Shown here: positions 43,582 to 54,969 of the stretch, piece by piece
Layout: each line of letters opens with the position of its first letter
How positions within the stretch are numbered: the stretch's first letter is position 1
NCBI RefSeq assembly: GCF_015706575.1
Contig: NW_024037048.1
Span: 13,471,512-13,535,511 of the forward strand
Length of the DNA stretch: 64,000 nucleotides
Reading direction: 5' to 3'
Source of the DNA: Patiria miniata
Taxonomy: Eukaryota; Echinodermata; Asteroidea; Valvatida; Asterinidae
The notes under the pieces: model-generated
What the model saw: the letters and a program-made list of their open reading frames with translations, nothing else
The model's database searches: none
What the model was told of the DNA's origin: nothing
Made by a program: the position numbers and the translations under genes

Positions 43582-44680
43582 TACTAAGACAAGATAAGTT
43601 TGGCGGTGGCACCATGTAAATGAAACTCTTTTCTGAGTATGTGTGGTTCTGAAAAGAACCGGAGGGACTCAGCATTTCGAACAGTATGCTCTGCCCGTCG
43701 TCAGGAGAATGAGGGATTGCAATGATGATGCGATGTTATAAGGATGGGTGCGGTGAGGCGTGAGAAGGATGCACACTGGTGAAGCTCAAAACCGGTGAAG
43801 CTGAGACAGGATGCAAGTTGACTGAAGGATGCTGGATGATCACTGGAGCGTGTCAGTACACAGTGAGGGGGCAAAGGGGAAGGAGCTCAGGGGTATAGTT
43901 GGCTTCTCTGATGCGTCGGGGGTACCAGCGGTCGATGCTACTGAGTATTTCTGCTTGGCTTCAGTTGATCGGGTGGTCTTCGGTGTGGGAGTGTTTGACG
44001 ATGGAAGATTTCTTGAAGTCTCCCTTCCTGCCATGGGCTTTGCGTTCATTGAGTCTGGTGGGGAGGTCCCTGCCAGTCTCGCCGATATACACTTTGCCAC
44101 ATTGACATGGAATCTTGTACACCCCTGGTCTGCATTCTGGGTCACACCGATCCTTGTGTGAAGTCAGCAGGTTCTGCATCTTCAGAGGGGCTGTGTGGAA
44201 GACTCGAATTCCATGCTTATGGAGGATCCACTGGATGTGATGAGAAGTGGTGCCTAAGTAGGGGAGGGTGATGGAACTAGGGGCCCTAACTAGTTGGCTT
44301 TGGGTATAGGAGACCCTACGGCCGGGAATGGTTCTTGGGTCTTGTGTCTTGACTTGGCTGGGCTGGTATCCGTTGCGCTGCAGTGCTGTGGTGATGTGAT
44401 GGAGTTCTTGAGGTAGGTGTTCATCATCTGCAACGATGAACACCTACCTCAAGAACTCCATCACATCACCACAGCTTCACCAGTTTGCATCCTTCTCACG
44501 CCTCACCGCACCCATCCTTATAACATCGCATCATCGTTGGAATCCTTCATTCTCCTGACGACGGGAAGAGCATACTGTTCGAAACGTTGAGTCCCTCCGG
44601 TTCTTTTCAGAACCACACATACTCAGAAAAGAGATTAATTCACATGGTGCTACCGCAAAACTTATCTTGTCTTAATAATA
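43582..44680 (-). mobile_element. Penelope-like retroelement remnant, unit 2
   Basis: Counterpart of 7145-9053 without the 791-bp passenger. It has inverted terminal repeats at both ends and a GIY-YIG frame inside (43961-44443). It lacks a reverse transcriptase. Confidence 0.75.
43961..44443 (-). pseudogene. Penelope GIY-YIG endonuclease fragment, unit 2
   Basis: Contains GVYKIPCQCGKVYIGETGR and SSIVKHSHTEDHPIN, then the same TGA that replaces the family Trp in unit 1. Nearly identical to 7523-7990 over the shared region. Confidence 0.8.
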
Positions 44681-44799
44681 ATATACTTAGTGTCATGTTA
44701 ACAATAAAACTTTTTAAGTCTAACGTTATTTTTGTTTTAGTTATGATTTTAAATGTAAGATGATTTGATATGGTGGAGGTAAGATAATCTGTCGCCTAC

Positions 44800-44866
44800 C
44801 TTTTGCTTGCTTCTTCTTTTTGTAGTCAAAGTCAAGACGTCGCCCCTGTAACTTCTTCCGATGGTG
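44800..44866 (-). pseudogene. Endophilin-A N-BAR exon d, unit 2
   Basis: 67 nt, intact: HHRKKLQGRRLDFDYKKKKQ then AK, ending AAAG|gtaggc. Same phases as in unit 1. No later BAR or SH3 exon was found on the minus strand to its left. Confidence 0.85.
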
Positions 44867-45094
44867 CTGTAGAAATGAAACATTGGGGAGAAAGTTAATG
44901 TACTGTTTGACAAGAGACATTTGCACATTGCTGTAAGGCACCTTATATAAATTATGGGTCAAAGTGTGACAATTTTCGAGTTCCTGTTATCTCTGAACAT
45001 GTCACTTGCCGTTCAAGTATCATTAAGAATGACTTCAACAATTTGTTGGGTAGGTTGTCTGCTTCACATAATCACTCTTGGTGGACGACTGCAT

Positions 45095-45480
45095 TAACCC
45101 TAACCTTCCCAAATCCTCCAAAATCCTCTTTGCAAAATGGAGGATTTTGCAGGATTGAGGCTATTTAATTGGCAAAAATGTATGGCTGATTTTGCAGGAT
45201 GCAGTGTGTCAAGGTCTTGGGCCGGGCCTTGTGTTTGTTTATGCTCAGCTGTGCATAACTTATACTTGAAGTCCTCCGCACTGCTCCAGGATGTCACTGG
45301 CTCTGCCTCAACATATTGACAGTGATTGCTGGAGGATTTTGTAGGATTGAGGCAGTGATCATTCTTCCACGGATCACATTCAAGAAATAATGGAGGGATT
45401 TTGCAGGATTGAGGCTGCATGCAATTTTGACATGGAGGCAGTTGGAGGATTTTGCAGCATCATCGCAAAAATGCCCAGGG
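45095..45480. repeat. Dispersed GGAGGATTTTGCAGGATTG repeats, unit 2
   Basis: Counterpart of 9475-9840. Confidence 0.5.
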
Positions 45481-45843
45481 AGTTAGGGTTAAGAATGACT
45501 TTAAACAATTTTGTATTCGTTGTGTAGGTAGTTTGCTATTCATAATCACCCTTGGAGGACGACTGCATTAAGGAGTGCATCAGAATTATAAAATCACAGA
45601 TGTCAGATGTAACAGGGACAGGGACAGGAAAAAAGTGGACCCCAAATTTATCGAATGACCCAAAGTACACAGGCATAAGTTACAACCCAAATCAACCAGT
45701 AATCGATCACTTGTCTTGTATCAATTTTTTTCCAGATTGGCCACAATTTGTGCTTGAATTTCCCCGCAGGTGGCTGTGCAACACAGTCCTGCTTCTATCA
45801 AAATCAACCAAATTTTGTCAGATTCTGTAAAGATGGAACTCAC

Positions 45844-45977
45844 GTTGATCTCTTTCAGATCTTTGTTCTTGAGATGATCCAGGGGATCCAGGAAGTTCTG
45901 TCTGACGTTCAGATCGAAGGCGCCTTTGACTTCAGAAAGTTGCCTCAGTGATTCTCCCATCTCGACCATCGCCATAG
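45844..45977 (-). pseudogene. Endophilin-A N-BAR exon c, unit 2
   Basis: 134 nt, intact: [20 protein letters not shown] then [20 protein letters not shown] and KEIN, with canonical splice sites. Together with exons a, b and d it forms a continuous in-frame part of an N-BAR domain. Confidence 0.85.
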
Positions 45978-46692
45978 CTGTATCCAAAAAATAACCAAAA
46001 CAATTTTTTTTTTTTTAATGATGCCTATAAAAAACATGTTTTTATTGTTCTGTTGTTTCCACCAAAACTAAACAGCTGTGCTAAGTATACCCTGGGAGCT
46101 GAGATCGTCTATGAAATGCATGGTCTATGAAATGCATTATTAGACCGAGTAAAAAAAAAAACGGTTTCCCGTCTGTTTTTTTTTTACCTCCACCATGAGG
46201 TATATGTTTTCATCGGCCTTGGTTTGTCTGTGAACAGGATAACTCAGGATAAATGCGGAGGCACTAGGCTCACGTGAATCGCGCACTCCGGACTCCTTCG
46301 ACCAAAACATTTGTGAGCCTCGTCTTTAAGAACGTGTGCACGTAGCCGTGGCGCGACCTCAAAAATGGCTTCTAATTTTGTTCACCGGATTACGCTATAT
46401 GAGAATGTATTTTCCAGTAACCCTGGTTAACCCTTCTGTTAGTGAGCATTAGCCATGTCTGAATGACATGGCTACGACTAACACTAGCCCACATGGGAAG
46501 TGGCTTCATCTGCTTCCATAGGTGCAACTAATGTATTAGCCGTAGCCACTTCATTCTGACGTGGCTTTATGCTTTTCCATTTTCCCTAATTTGTGCTTGA
46601 ATTTCCCCGAACATGGCTGTGCAACACAGTCCTGATTCTATCAGAATCAACCAGATAATGGGTGATGTTAGATTTTGTAAGATGGAACTCAC

Positions 46693-46821
46693 GTTGATCT
46701 CTTTCAGATCTTTGTTCTTGAGATGATCCAGGGGATCCAAAAAGTTCTGTCTGACGTTCAGATCGAAGGCATCCTTGACTTCAGAAAGTTGCCTCAGCAA
46801 TTCGCTCGACCATCGCCGTAC
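46693..46821 (-). pseudogene. Duplicated endophilin exon c', broken, unit 2
   Basis: [20 protein letters not shown] and [15 protein letters not shown] are preserved. A 5-base deletion after ATGGTCGAG takes it out of frame with the upstream exon. The lesion differs from that in unit 1. Confidence 0.75.
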
Positions 46822-46839
46822 CTGTATCCAAAAAAACAA

Positions 46840-47990
46840 AAGGCAAGATTTTATTGTTCTGATGTTTCCACCAAAATGAGAACAGCTGGGCTATGTATAC
46901 CACGGGAGCTGGGATGGTCTATGAAATGCATTATTCAGCGGAAATATTTGAGAGAATTGTGCCTAAAGATGATACAAGCATGGCATTTGGCACACAGTCA
47001 GAGTATGTCTTATTAAAGGGCCAGCACAGATTTGTCCTTTGAAAAAATCTAGTTAACAAGCAATATTCAAAATTTTCAAAATGGCTGCCATTGGTCATTT
47101 TTCTACCTATAGTGGAATCTGGCGACCAGAATTAGCAGGTTTTTACTGCGGTGGTGTCTCGCACTCACACGCATACTGAACGTGTTCTTAAAGACGAGGC
47201 GCGCGTGCATTTTGGTATTCTTATTGGTTGAAGGAGCCTAGAGCACGCGCCCTACCTGAGTGCGACTCGCGCAAACATTGCGCCACCGCAGAAAATGGCT
47301 GCCATCGAATTTGTCTATATTTGTTCAAAGGACAAATCTGCGATGGCCCTATGGCCAAATATCTTTCTCGTGACATACTCTGACTGTGTGCAAAATGCCA
47401 TGCTTGTATCATCAAAGGCACAATCCCATCGCCTATCTGCTGTACTAGTACATGTAGCTACAATATTGTTGGAAACAAATAAACAGACAACTGACAAATT
47501 TGCCAAATAAAGGGCGAGTAAAAAAAACGAAACACAAACGGCTGGACCAATTTTTGATTGAAGTTTTTCCTGTAGCACTTTCAAAATCTAGGATATGAAA
47601 GCCCAGTTATTAAACTTTCTTTTAGTACAAGAATCATTCAAATCACTCATGTACTTTTCAAGTTACGAAATTTTGAACACATCCTCCGTTTTAAAGTTCT
47701 GTCCACACATCACAAAAATAGGAAGTGTTCTTGCAGCAAAGTGATAACAATTCTCACAGGGATGCATGTGAATTGTTTTCATTTTATTGAAAGAACACTG
47801 ACCTTTTTGTGATCCGTGGACAGAACTTTTAAAACAGCGTTTGTGTTGAAAATTAAGCAATTTGAAAAGTTCATGAGTGATGTGAATGATTCTTGTGCTA
47901 AAACAAAGCCCACTGATTGGGCCTTCATATCCTAGATTTGGAAAGTGCTACAGGCAAAACTTCATTCAAAAATTGGTCCTGCTATTTGGG
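46840..47990. other. Unit 2-specific intronic insertion, no gene
   Basis: Longer than the matching intron of unit 1 (11200-11520). It contains inverted sequence pairs, for example AGACATACTCTGACTGTGTG-type sequence on opposite strands near 46990 and 47380, and a hairpin at 47731-47797. It is probably a MITE or foldback of about 450 bp. Ends not resolved. Confidence 0.4.
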
Positions 47991-48273
47991 TTTCATCTTT
48001 CTTGACTCACCTGTATATTGCAATGCATGCATTTATAAATAAAAAAAATTTAAAAATACAAAGTGGGTGCAAAAAAAGGCAGCGGGCAGCTACGAGAAAC
48101 TGGTTTATTTCTTTACTTGGCCTTGCATATCTGAAGTGCTGGGCCCTACATAAATTACACAATACTCATGGTACTATGTTGGTGGATTGGAACACTGATT
48201 AGAGCACCTTTTTGAGAGCTTTATGATCAGTCTACCACAGAAGGAAAGAGAATACATCTTGAAGTTTGCTCAC

Positions 48274-48399
48274 TAAACGTCGAATCTTCTCCTAATTCTC
48301 TGCCGTTCTTCAGCATGACTTCTCCCAGGAATCCTACGGGTTGTTGAGGCTTGGTTCCTCCCTTGTTCTGACCACGGACTTTGCTCATGGCTCTGGAGA
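48274..48399 (-). pseudogene. Endophilin-A N-BAR exon b, unit 2
   Basis: 126 nt, frame intact: SRAMSKVRGQNKGGTKPQQP then VGFLGEVMLKNGRELGEDST and F. It retains the conserved Arg of MSKVRGQ. The last exon base is A instead of G before gtgagc, a mild weakening of the donor. Confidence 0.82.
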
Positions 48400-48547
48400 C
48401 TGTTCAGGAAAGACAATACGATTGATTAGGGTCAGCACACAAATAGAAGATCTATCTCTATTTGGTTTGTTTTGAAGTGAATACTTAGACCCGATTCAAA
48501 CCGGTGTTCTACAGTCACCCCAAACGTAATTATTCCAAAGGTTACAA

Positions 48548-48865
48548 TTAAAGGTAATATACGACATTTGCAAACACCAACAAACAAAACCACCAAATTA
48601 TTATGAAATACTTTACTTGACTGTAGGTGAATGACAGTCTCAGACATCCTGTGAAATCATGGCACCTGGTGTGCTGTCATTTTTAAGAAAAGTGGAATTG
48701 TTGTATTGATTTCAAAAGATGGTCGGCCGACCATCATAGGAAGAAACTGATTTGTCCAAATAGTGTCCCAATTTACTCAATTTATTTAGTCCACTTTTTT
48801 TTGCAAGCGGTTACACATCCGTGAATGGATGCAAGCCAGCTAGTCTGGTTCCCTGAGCTCAGGGA
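48548..48865. mobile_element. TTAA-type MITE fragment, unit 2
   Basis: Begins TTAA-AGGTAATATACGACATTTGC. Counterpart of 12132-12400 and relative of 39757-40270. Confidence 0.5.
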
Positions 48866-49029
48866 ACATCACAAGATCCGGCCCAAGACCTTGACACAGT
48901 GCATCCTCATAAATCAGGCACACATTTTTGCCATATAGCCTCAATCCTGCAAAAGCCTACATTTTGCAAATAGGATTTTGGAGGATTTGGGAAGGTTAGC
49001 GTCAATGATGTTCCAATTTTGGTTCTTAC

Positions 49030-49102
49030 CTGGATTGGGCTGAAGGTATTCTATTGTCTTGTTCACCAAATCATCCACTGTGTGACCTGCCACGTCAATT
49101 TT
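49030..49102 (-). pseudogene. Endophilin-A N-BAR exon a, unit 2
   Basis: 73 nt, intact: KIDVAGHTVDDLVNKTIEYL then QPNP, ending CCAG|gtaaga. It matches the endophilin motif TIEYLQPNP. Confidence 0.85.
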
Positions 49103-49496
49103 CTAATGAAAAAAAAAAATACATTACCCAAAGACAATGAGAAGAATTCAATAAGCAAAAATAATGTCAAGCAATATTTACTAATACTAAATGTGTTAAA
49201 ACTTTTTTCGCTATGGCAGGAGAGATTCATACCCTGGACTCCGTTGCGTGTACACAACAGAGTCCAACCTGGGCTAGGACTAGGGCTAAGTTACACTTAC
49301 AGCAGACAGGGCTCTGGAGTGCTCTGAAACGTGCAAAACAAAACGGGCAAAGAAAATGTCCTCAGTATTTCGCCAACCAAGTTTGGAGACTCAATTCAAT
49401 TTTTAAAGGAGATTTTTCTTCAATATTATGCACATGAGAGGGAAGTCAAGTGATTTCAAAATGGGGCTAAATACTAGACTGGTACATGTCCAACCA

Positions 49497-49573
49497 TAGC
49501 TCTACTGAGTGGAGCGTTGAATTACGGGTACCCCCGGGGTACCCGTAATTCAACGCTCCACTCAGTAGAGCTA
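49497..49573. mobile_element. 77-bp perfect palindromic mini-element
   Basis: 38-bp arms around one base, ends TAGCTCTACTGAGTGG.. and its complement. Flanked by a 9-bp direct repeat GTCCAACCA (49488-49496 and 49574-49582). The empty site is present in unit 1 near 13028. A 9-bp duplication suggests transposition. The tandem copy is at 49790-49866. Confidence 0.75.
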
Positions 49574-49789
49574 GTCCAACCATATGGCCCAACTATTTGA
49601 AAAGCCCCAAAGTGCTCTGAAACGTGCAAAACAAAACGGGCAAAGAAAATGTCCTCAGTATTTCACCAACCAAGTTTGGAGACTCAATTCAATTTTTAAA
49701 GGAGATTTTTCTTCAATATTATGCACATGAGAGGGAAGTCAAGTGATTTCAAAATGGGGCTAAATACTAGACTGGTACATGTCCAACCA

Positions 49790-49866
49790 TAGCTCTACTG
49801 AGTGGAGCGTTGAATTACGGGTACCCCCGGGGTACCCGTAATTCAACGCTCCACTCAGTAGAGCTA
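49790..49866. mobile_element. 77-bp palindromic mini-element, tandem copy
   Basis: Identical to 49497-49573 and produced by the 293-bp tandem duplication rather than by a second insertion. Confidence 0.75.
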
Positions 49867-50737
49867 GTCCAACCATATGGCCCAACTATTTGAAAAGACT
49901 GACCTCTTCATTCAGTGACTACGGAGAAATGTGTAGTAAATTGAGACTAGTTCCCGCTTCATGCTACACGTTTCTTAAATTCTTTTGGCATGGTTGATTG
50001 ATGCAGTACTGAAGCTGTGTTGGACTGGTTGTTTCAGGTGCCAGTCTATTTTCTTGCTTTGCATGTTTTCAATACCATAAGTTTTGGGACTCTCATACAC
50101 AGTATTGAGAGTCCCAAATTTTCGGACTACACTTACAGTAGTCTGAGTAACTTGGACCCAACTTATCGTCTTTTTAACATTCAGATTTCACCCTCAAAAT
50201 GGCCTCCCAATTACTAGATAGGCCACCTGAGGTACAAATAGACATCGATGATTAAGATGGTTGTACTGAAGTTTACTTACGATCCGGAAGAAAAGTGAAA
50301 TTTCCCGTTCAATTCCGAGAGCTCCCCTCGCGATCATGAACACGTTAAATTTCCGACTCGTGTTAATGTTTGAACGACGTGATGTAGTCTTCATGCCCAG
50401 CGTACATTCAATGGTCCCCATATCCTGAGTGCGATTCCGTTACCGAGCGCGAAGCATCGATTATGATAATGAGTAGACTGGATCTCGCTTGTGAACACAA
50501 GTGGATTTCAAAAGGTATAAGACAATCGGGAACTAGCTTGAACTGGTTTCCGCCCTTAAAATCTGTCCTAGTTCCCGACTCTCTATTAGGTCACAAAAAA
50601 AAGAATATGACTCTGCCGTTTTCCTCATATATCATCTCAATGAAGGACAGTCATTGCAAAAATGATGATAAAAGATGAATCTAGGACTAAGAAACATTCC
50701 CAATTTCAATGTTAGGAAATACTTCCATTTTCTTGAC

Positions 50738-50815
50738 TCACCATAGGCTTTGTACCGCTGAAGTGGCGTCAGGTTGCAACATTCTTTCCATGTCAGCTGC
50801 CCATTGGAGATCAAC
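50738..50815 (-). other. Candidate orphan exon, unit 2
   Basis: The frame RLISNGQLTWKECCNLTPLQ then RYKAY ends TATG|gtgagt. Conserved with unit 1 (13939-14010) with two conservative replacements. Family unknown. Confidence 0.3.
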
Positions 50816-51186
50816 CTGCTATCTGTACTGCCATCAATTGCATCATATGCTGCATTCCTCTGACTCTGTGTCTTGCATCACTGGCTGCTCATGGCATGCA
50901 CGTCATCAATTTCTATGAAAACCATAGGATAACAGAAAGGCACTTTTATCTGTACCTGTATGGTTACGTTGCAGAAGCCTATTCAGGCATTATCGCAACG
51001 GAGTATATGTACTCAAGGCACTGGCAGTTATGTCTATTATTAGATGAATGAAGTACATGAGAAATATGAGACCCATTATGTAGCACCTTTTATTGGTTCA
51101 TTATAAGTTGCTGCGGCCACTACCATGCCAGGACACCGAGGCGAACCCCTTCCATACTTACATGTAGCGAACAAGTCTTTAACGTG

Positions 51187-51818
51187 CATTCATAAATACC
51201 TTAGACAGTTTAGCTATTCCTATTGGTCGAGAGCCCGTCACGTGGCCGGTATTAAACGGATGATAAAGACATGGCTAGCTGGTCTTAAACACTTTTCCAG
51301 TGTCACAATAAAATGTGGACTCCTAAAAATCCAGTGCCTCTTACCGTTTCATTGGTTGAACGTTCACAATCCTCACGTAGACATGCGCAACACTACAAGC
51401 GATTCAGAATTTTATAGTTCTAAATTCAAAACGCAACGCCCCAGGTGCGTTCTGCGTGACATCGCGCAGAACATGTTACGCGCGCGTCAATCTCCATAAA
51501 AGGGTTGTTTACATCTTACTCGCCAGCTGAACACTCCATTATTTTGCTAGAGGGATGTTTCAAAAAGCATGAAGTGAACTTGTTGAACAAAATCGTGATT
51601 TTTTGAACAAATTATTTTAAATTTTTTTACGGATAAGGTATTTATGAATGGGAATAAATATGTGCTCGGTCGGTATTTATCACTCGTTTAATACCGCTTA
51701 GAGTCTGGGTGCTGATATTTACCCGAGCCGGAGGCGAGGGTTATTATCAGCACCCAGACTCTAAGCGGTATTAAACGAGTGATAAAAACCTCCAGAGCAC
51801 ACATTTATTCCCTTATTA
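51187..51818. mobile_element. Composite inverted-repeat MITE
   Basis: CATTCATAAATACCTTA at 51187-51203 and its exact complement at 51634-51650 bound a ~465-bp body. A second inverted repeat (arms ~51650-51716 and 51744-51812, starting GGGAATAAAT) follows. The whole block is absent at the equivalent site in unit 1 (after AACGTGCATT near 14362). A related copy is at 56763-57330. No coding capacity. Confidence 0.65.
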
Positions 51819-51995
51819 TACAACACACGGGACCTATACAGCTTTACGTCCCATCCAAAGAACGAAGCAAGAATGGTCAAGAGCCTTGCTTAAGCACAAG
51901 TGTCCGCCGGCGGGCTCGAACCCACGTGACATTGTTGCCTCTGAAACACCAGAACATGAGTCCGGTGCTCTTAACCGCTAGGCCATGACACTCCA
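51818..51995 (-). mobile_element. tRNA-derived SINE, unit 2
   Basis: Counterpart of 14360-14545 with the same box A (near 51968-51983) and box B (51913-51923) sequences. The MITE at 51187-51818 inserted at its tail edge. Confidence 0.65.
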
Positions 51996-52389
51996 TTTAT
52001 AACGGCTAAATAAAGCGTGAGTTGGTATTTGCTGGACGTGTACTAAAGGAGCAATTCTTCCGAAAATTGAGGACTGTCCATGCAAACTCAAACAAGGCCT
52101 GGCCTAGCCCTAGGCCTAACTTAACTGACATTTTTTTTGCCAGCCATGCCAGCATAATTTATTACGTTTTTATTCGTCAGAATGGGACAAAACTATACAT
52201 TCACGTTACGAGTGTCTTACTACGCTGATCTTGAATAACTGCTCCACAAGAATCCTGTATTTTATTCTGAAATTTACCTTTCCCCAAAACGAGTTGTGGA
52301 TCACGTTGCAATTTCCCCATGTGGTGATATCTGGCGCCAGCTGTCAACTGATAAAAGAACTGCGCCCTCTATTGATTCGATAAATAGCG

Positions 52390-54635
52390 CCCTCTATTGA
52401 TAAGATGAGTGGCGCCCTCTATTGATATTTCCCGTTTGGGGCAAACAAGTGGGGCGAGTTGGTAAGGGGGCGAGTTGGTAACCATTGATCTCCATATACA
52501 CAGACTGGATAGGACATCGCGTACGAACGTGCGTCCGCGCGCGCGTTTTTTGAAAAGGGTAAAGAACACAAATTCGCATTCGAGTTGTGTACACTTTCGA
52601 ACGGAGGATTAAAAAATGAAGTTGGCTTTTCTTTGGTTTCTTTGTCATTTTTGAAAGAATAAAAGAAACAGAGATCTAAATTGATCAAAATCGACGAGGA
52701 GTATAGTCAAGGTGTGCGCAGCAATAGCATTAGATTGCTGGTGTCGGGAAGTAAGGAGCGTTGAAGAATAGTACAATCCGCAAGTAAGTTTTTTTTTTTT
52801 TAACGAGGCCTATACAACATGGCATGGACATGTTGGAGGGATATGAACATGGGAATGACAAAGCAAATTATAATATCGTTAATGTTGTCGCTCTGAGTTT
52901 GAGGGGATGGCCTGTGGTAGCTGAGCGAGATTTTCTGTATGCGATTTAGGCCTGTCATGCTGGTCGGAATCATTTTTTTTAAAGACCTAGGCCTAAACGT
53001 GCATGACTGACCCGGCACTGGCAATGAACAAATGTTGACTCGTTTAAAATAGTTTATTCGAATAACTTTTATAACTTTTATATGCAAAATCTGATTGAAT
53101 TATGTCTGCTTTGGCTTAACGCCTACCGAAATGTTTCTATTCTTTTTCTTTATAAAGAGAAACTGAGGAGATGGTTTATGCTAACTTACTGCACAACCGG
53201 CCGATTGACCTTCATATCAAACAAAGAACTTCAGCAAAGCCATAGTAAAAACCACCAGCTGCGGACGATATCCGAGACGGACGAAAATGGAGAACTTCAC
53301 GGAGGGATGGAATCGAATACCGTATATTAGCCCCACTAGTGTGGCTGTCGGTATGCTGCGCTGAACCTCTGAGCGCAGCATACCGACGGCCACACTAGTG
53401 GGGCTAACCGTATATCATCCACTGAATGGAACATGCGATGTGATAGGCATCTGAGAGTTTGACTTAATTAATTCTTACGATGTGGAACTGTTAACATTGA
53501 TTGATTTTGTTTTTGGAAAGAAGCTGTGGAGTTCAAGCAAGTATTTTTATGAGCTCCCAAGATGACTGTCACATTATTGACAGTTTGTATGGTGAAGAAA
53601 GCAATGAGTACTTTTACGGTTTGAAATTATATTGTGTACGCCGTTATAAGATTACTAGCTATAGCCATTAATACACCGTCATATTCGCTCACAAAAACGA
53701 TTCCCATTACACTTACAAGTAATTACATTCATTTTCAGAAGTATAGCTAAACATTTAATTATAAACAAGACCGTGCGAAGCTTGAATTATTCTTTGACAA
53801 TATTAGTATAGTACTATTTTGGTTTGTGATTCATCTCCTTTCACACAATTTCACAAGAGGTGAACGATGTCATTCCCTGATCAATCTAGGGACGGAAGAA
53901 GTTCTTACTGATTACTTTGTAAAATTTAGGGGTTTTTACCTTTTAGATTCTAATTGGTTTATGTTCGGGTTTTTAATAAATATATCAATCATTGAATGAA
54001 TCTCCATACAATTTTTCGAGTGAGTGTTCAGTTAAAAAAATATAGGCCTAATGTCATTTCAGCATATTATTAATACAATTATTCATTTCATTGATAGGGT
54101 AATTAGTGTGCTCTAATGACCAATGTGCCAAAAATGAAATGGAAATTTACTTTCAATCATTTTTGGGAGGAGGATAGAGGGATTAAAAAAAAATAAGGGA
54201 AAAGGAAATGGGGGGTTCTTGAATTTCGAAAATGCATATATCAAGAAAGTGTGGAAAAGCTGTTTGGAGGGATTGAGGGTAACTCTTCATCGTTCAGTTA
54301 TTTGTTTTGGAGGAGCGCTTGAACTCCCTCCTGTAAGAAAAATTTCACTAAACAATCCATTTTCCAAAGTAAACAAAGTGAAAGCACAATGCGCGTTTAC
54401 CCGTCTGACAGTAAACGCGCCGCCATTGTTCGGCCGCGCATTCGTGCACAAACACTGCGCGATGTCCTATCCAGTCTGTGTATATGGAGATCAATGTTGG
54501 TAACTGAATGGTCAGTAGAGGGCGCTGTTTTGGTTTTCAATAGAGTGCGCTATTTATTGGATCACAAATTAGCTGTTTATGTATATCAATAGAGGGAGCT
54601 CTTCAAATGTTCAACAGAGGGCGCTATATCGGACA
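52390..54635. mobile_element. 2.2-kb non-autonomous DNA transposon
   Basis: The terminal regions are inverted repeats of ~150 bp. The best-matched core is TTGATCTCCATATACACAGA followed by CTGGATAGGACATCGCG, at ~52485-52520, with its complement at ~54460-54495. GCGCCCTCTATTGA motifs recur at the ends. Unit 1 shows the empty site near 14945. No transposase frame found. A 79-bp palindrome is nested inside. Confidence 0.65.
53328..53406. mobile_element. 79-bp palindromic mini-element with 9-bp target duplication
   Basis: Arms of ~35 bp with one mismatch around a 9-nt loop, ends TAGCCCCACTAGTGTGG.. and complement. Flanked by the perfect 9-bp direct repeat ACCGTATAT (53319-53327 and 53407-53415). 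Same terminal pattern and duplication length as 49497-49573, but different interior. Confidence 0.75.
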
Positions 54636-54969
54636 AGTAGAATGGCATAACCGGAATTAAGTGATCAGTTTATAGTTGCTTGCCCGTGCAATTTTTTTAG
54701 TTTTGACAATAAAAAATACATTTTGTTTTCAAATTTCTTTTTTTCTAGCAATATGAAAGCTTTGCACTTTGTAATGATAGAGACATCTATCGAAACGATC
54801 CGCCCACGTTTAATTAGAGAATTTTGATGTTACAAAAATTTTGAACTATTTAAGAGCCCAATAAATCCCTCGAATCTAAAATAAAGCTTATAATTTGTTT
54901 CTCTGACGGCGTGAAACGTCCGAGAGCGAAATAGAAAATCAAGTGGTTACATTGTTTAAACTAGTAAGC

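Larger units (their letters stand above)
49317..49902. repeat. 293-bp tandem duplication including a palindrome
   Basis: Two nearly identical 293-bp units (49317-49609 and 49610-49902), each carrying one 77-bp palindrome. Unit 1 of the window has a single palindrome-free copy near 12854-13070. Confidence 0.85.
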
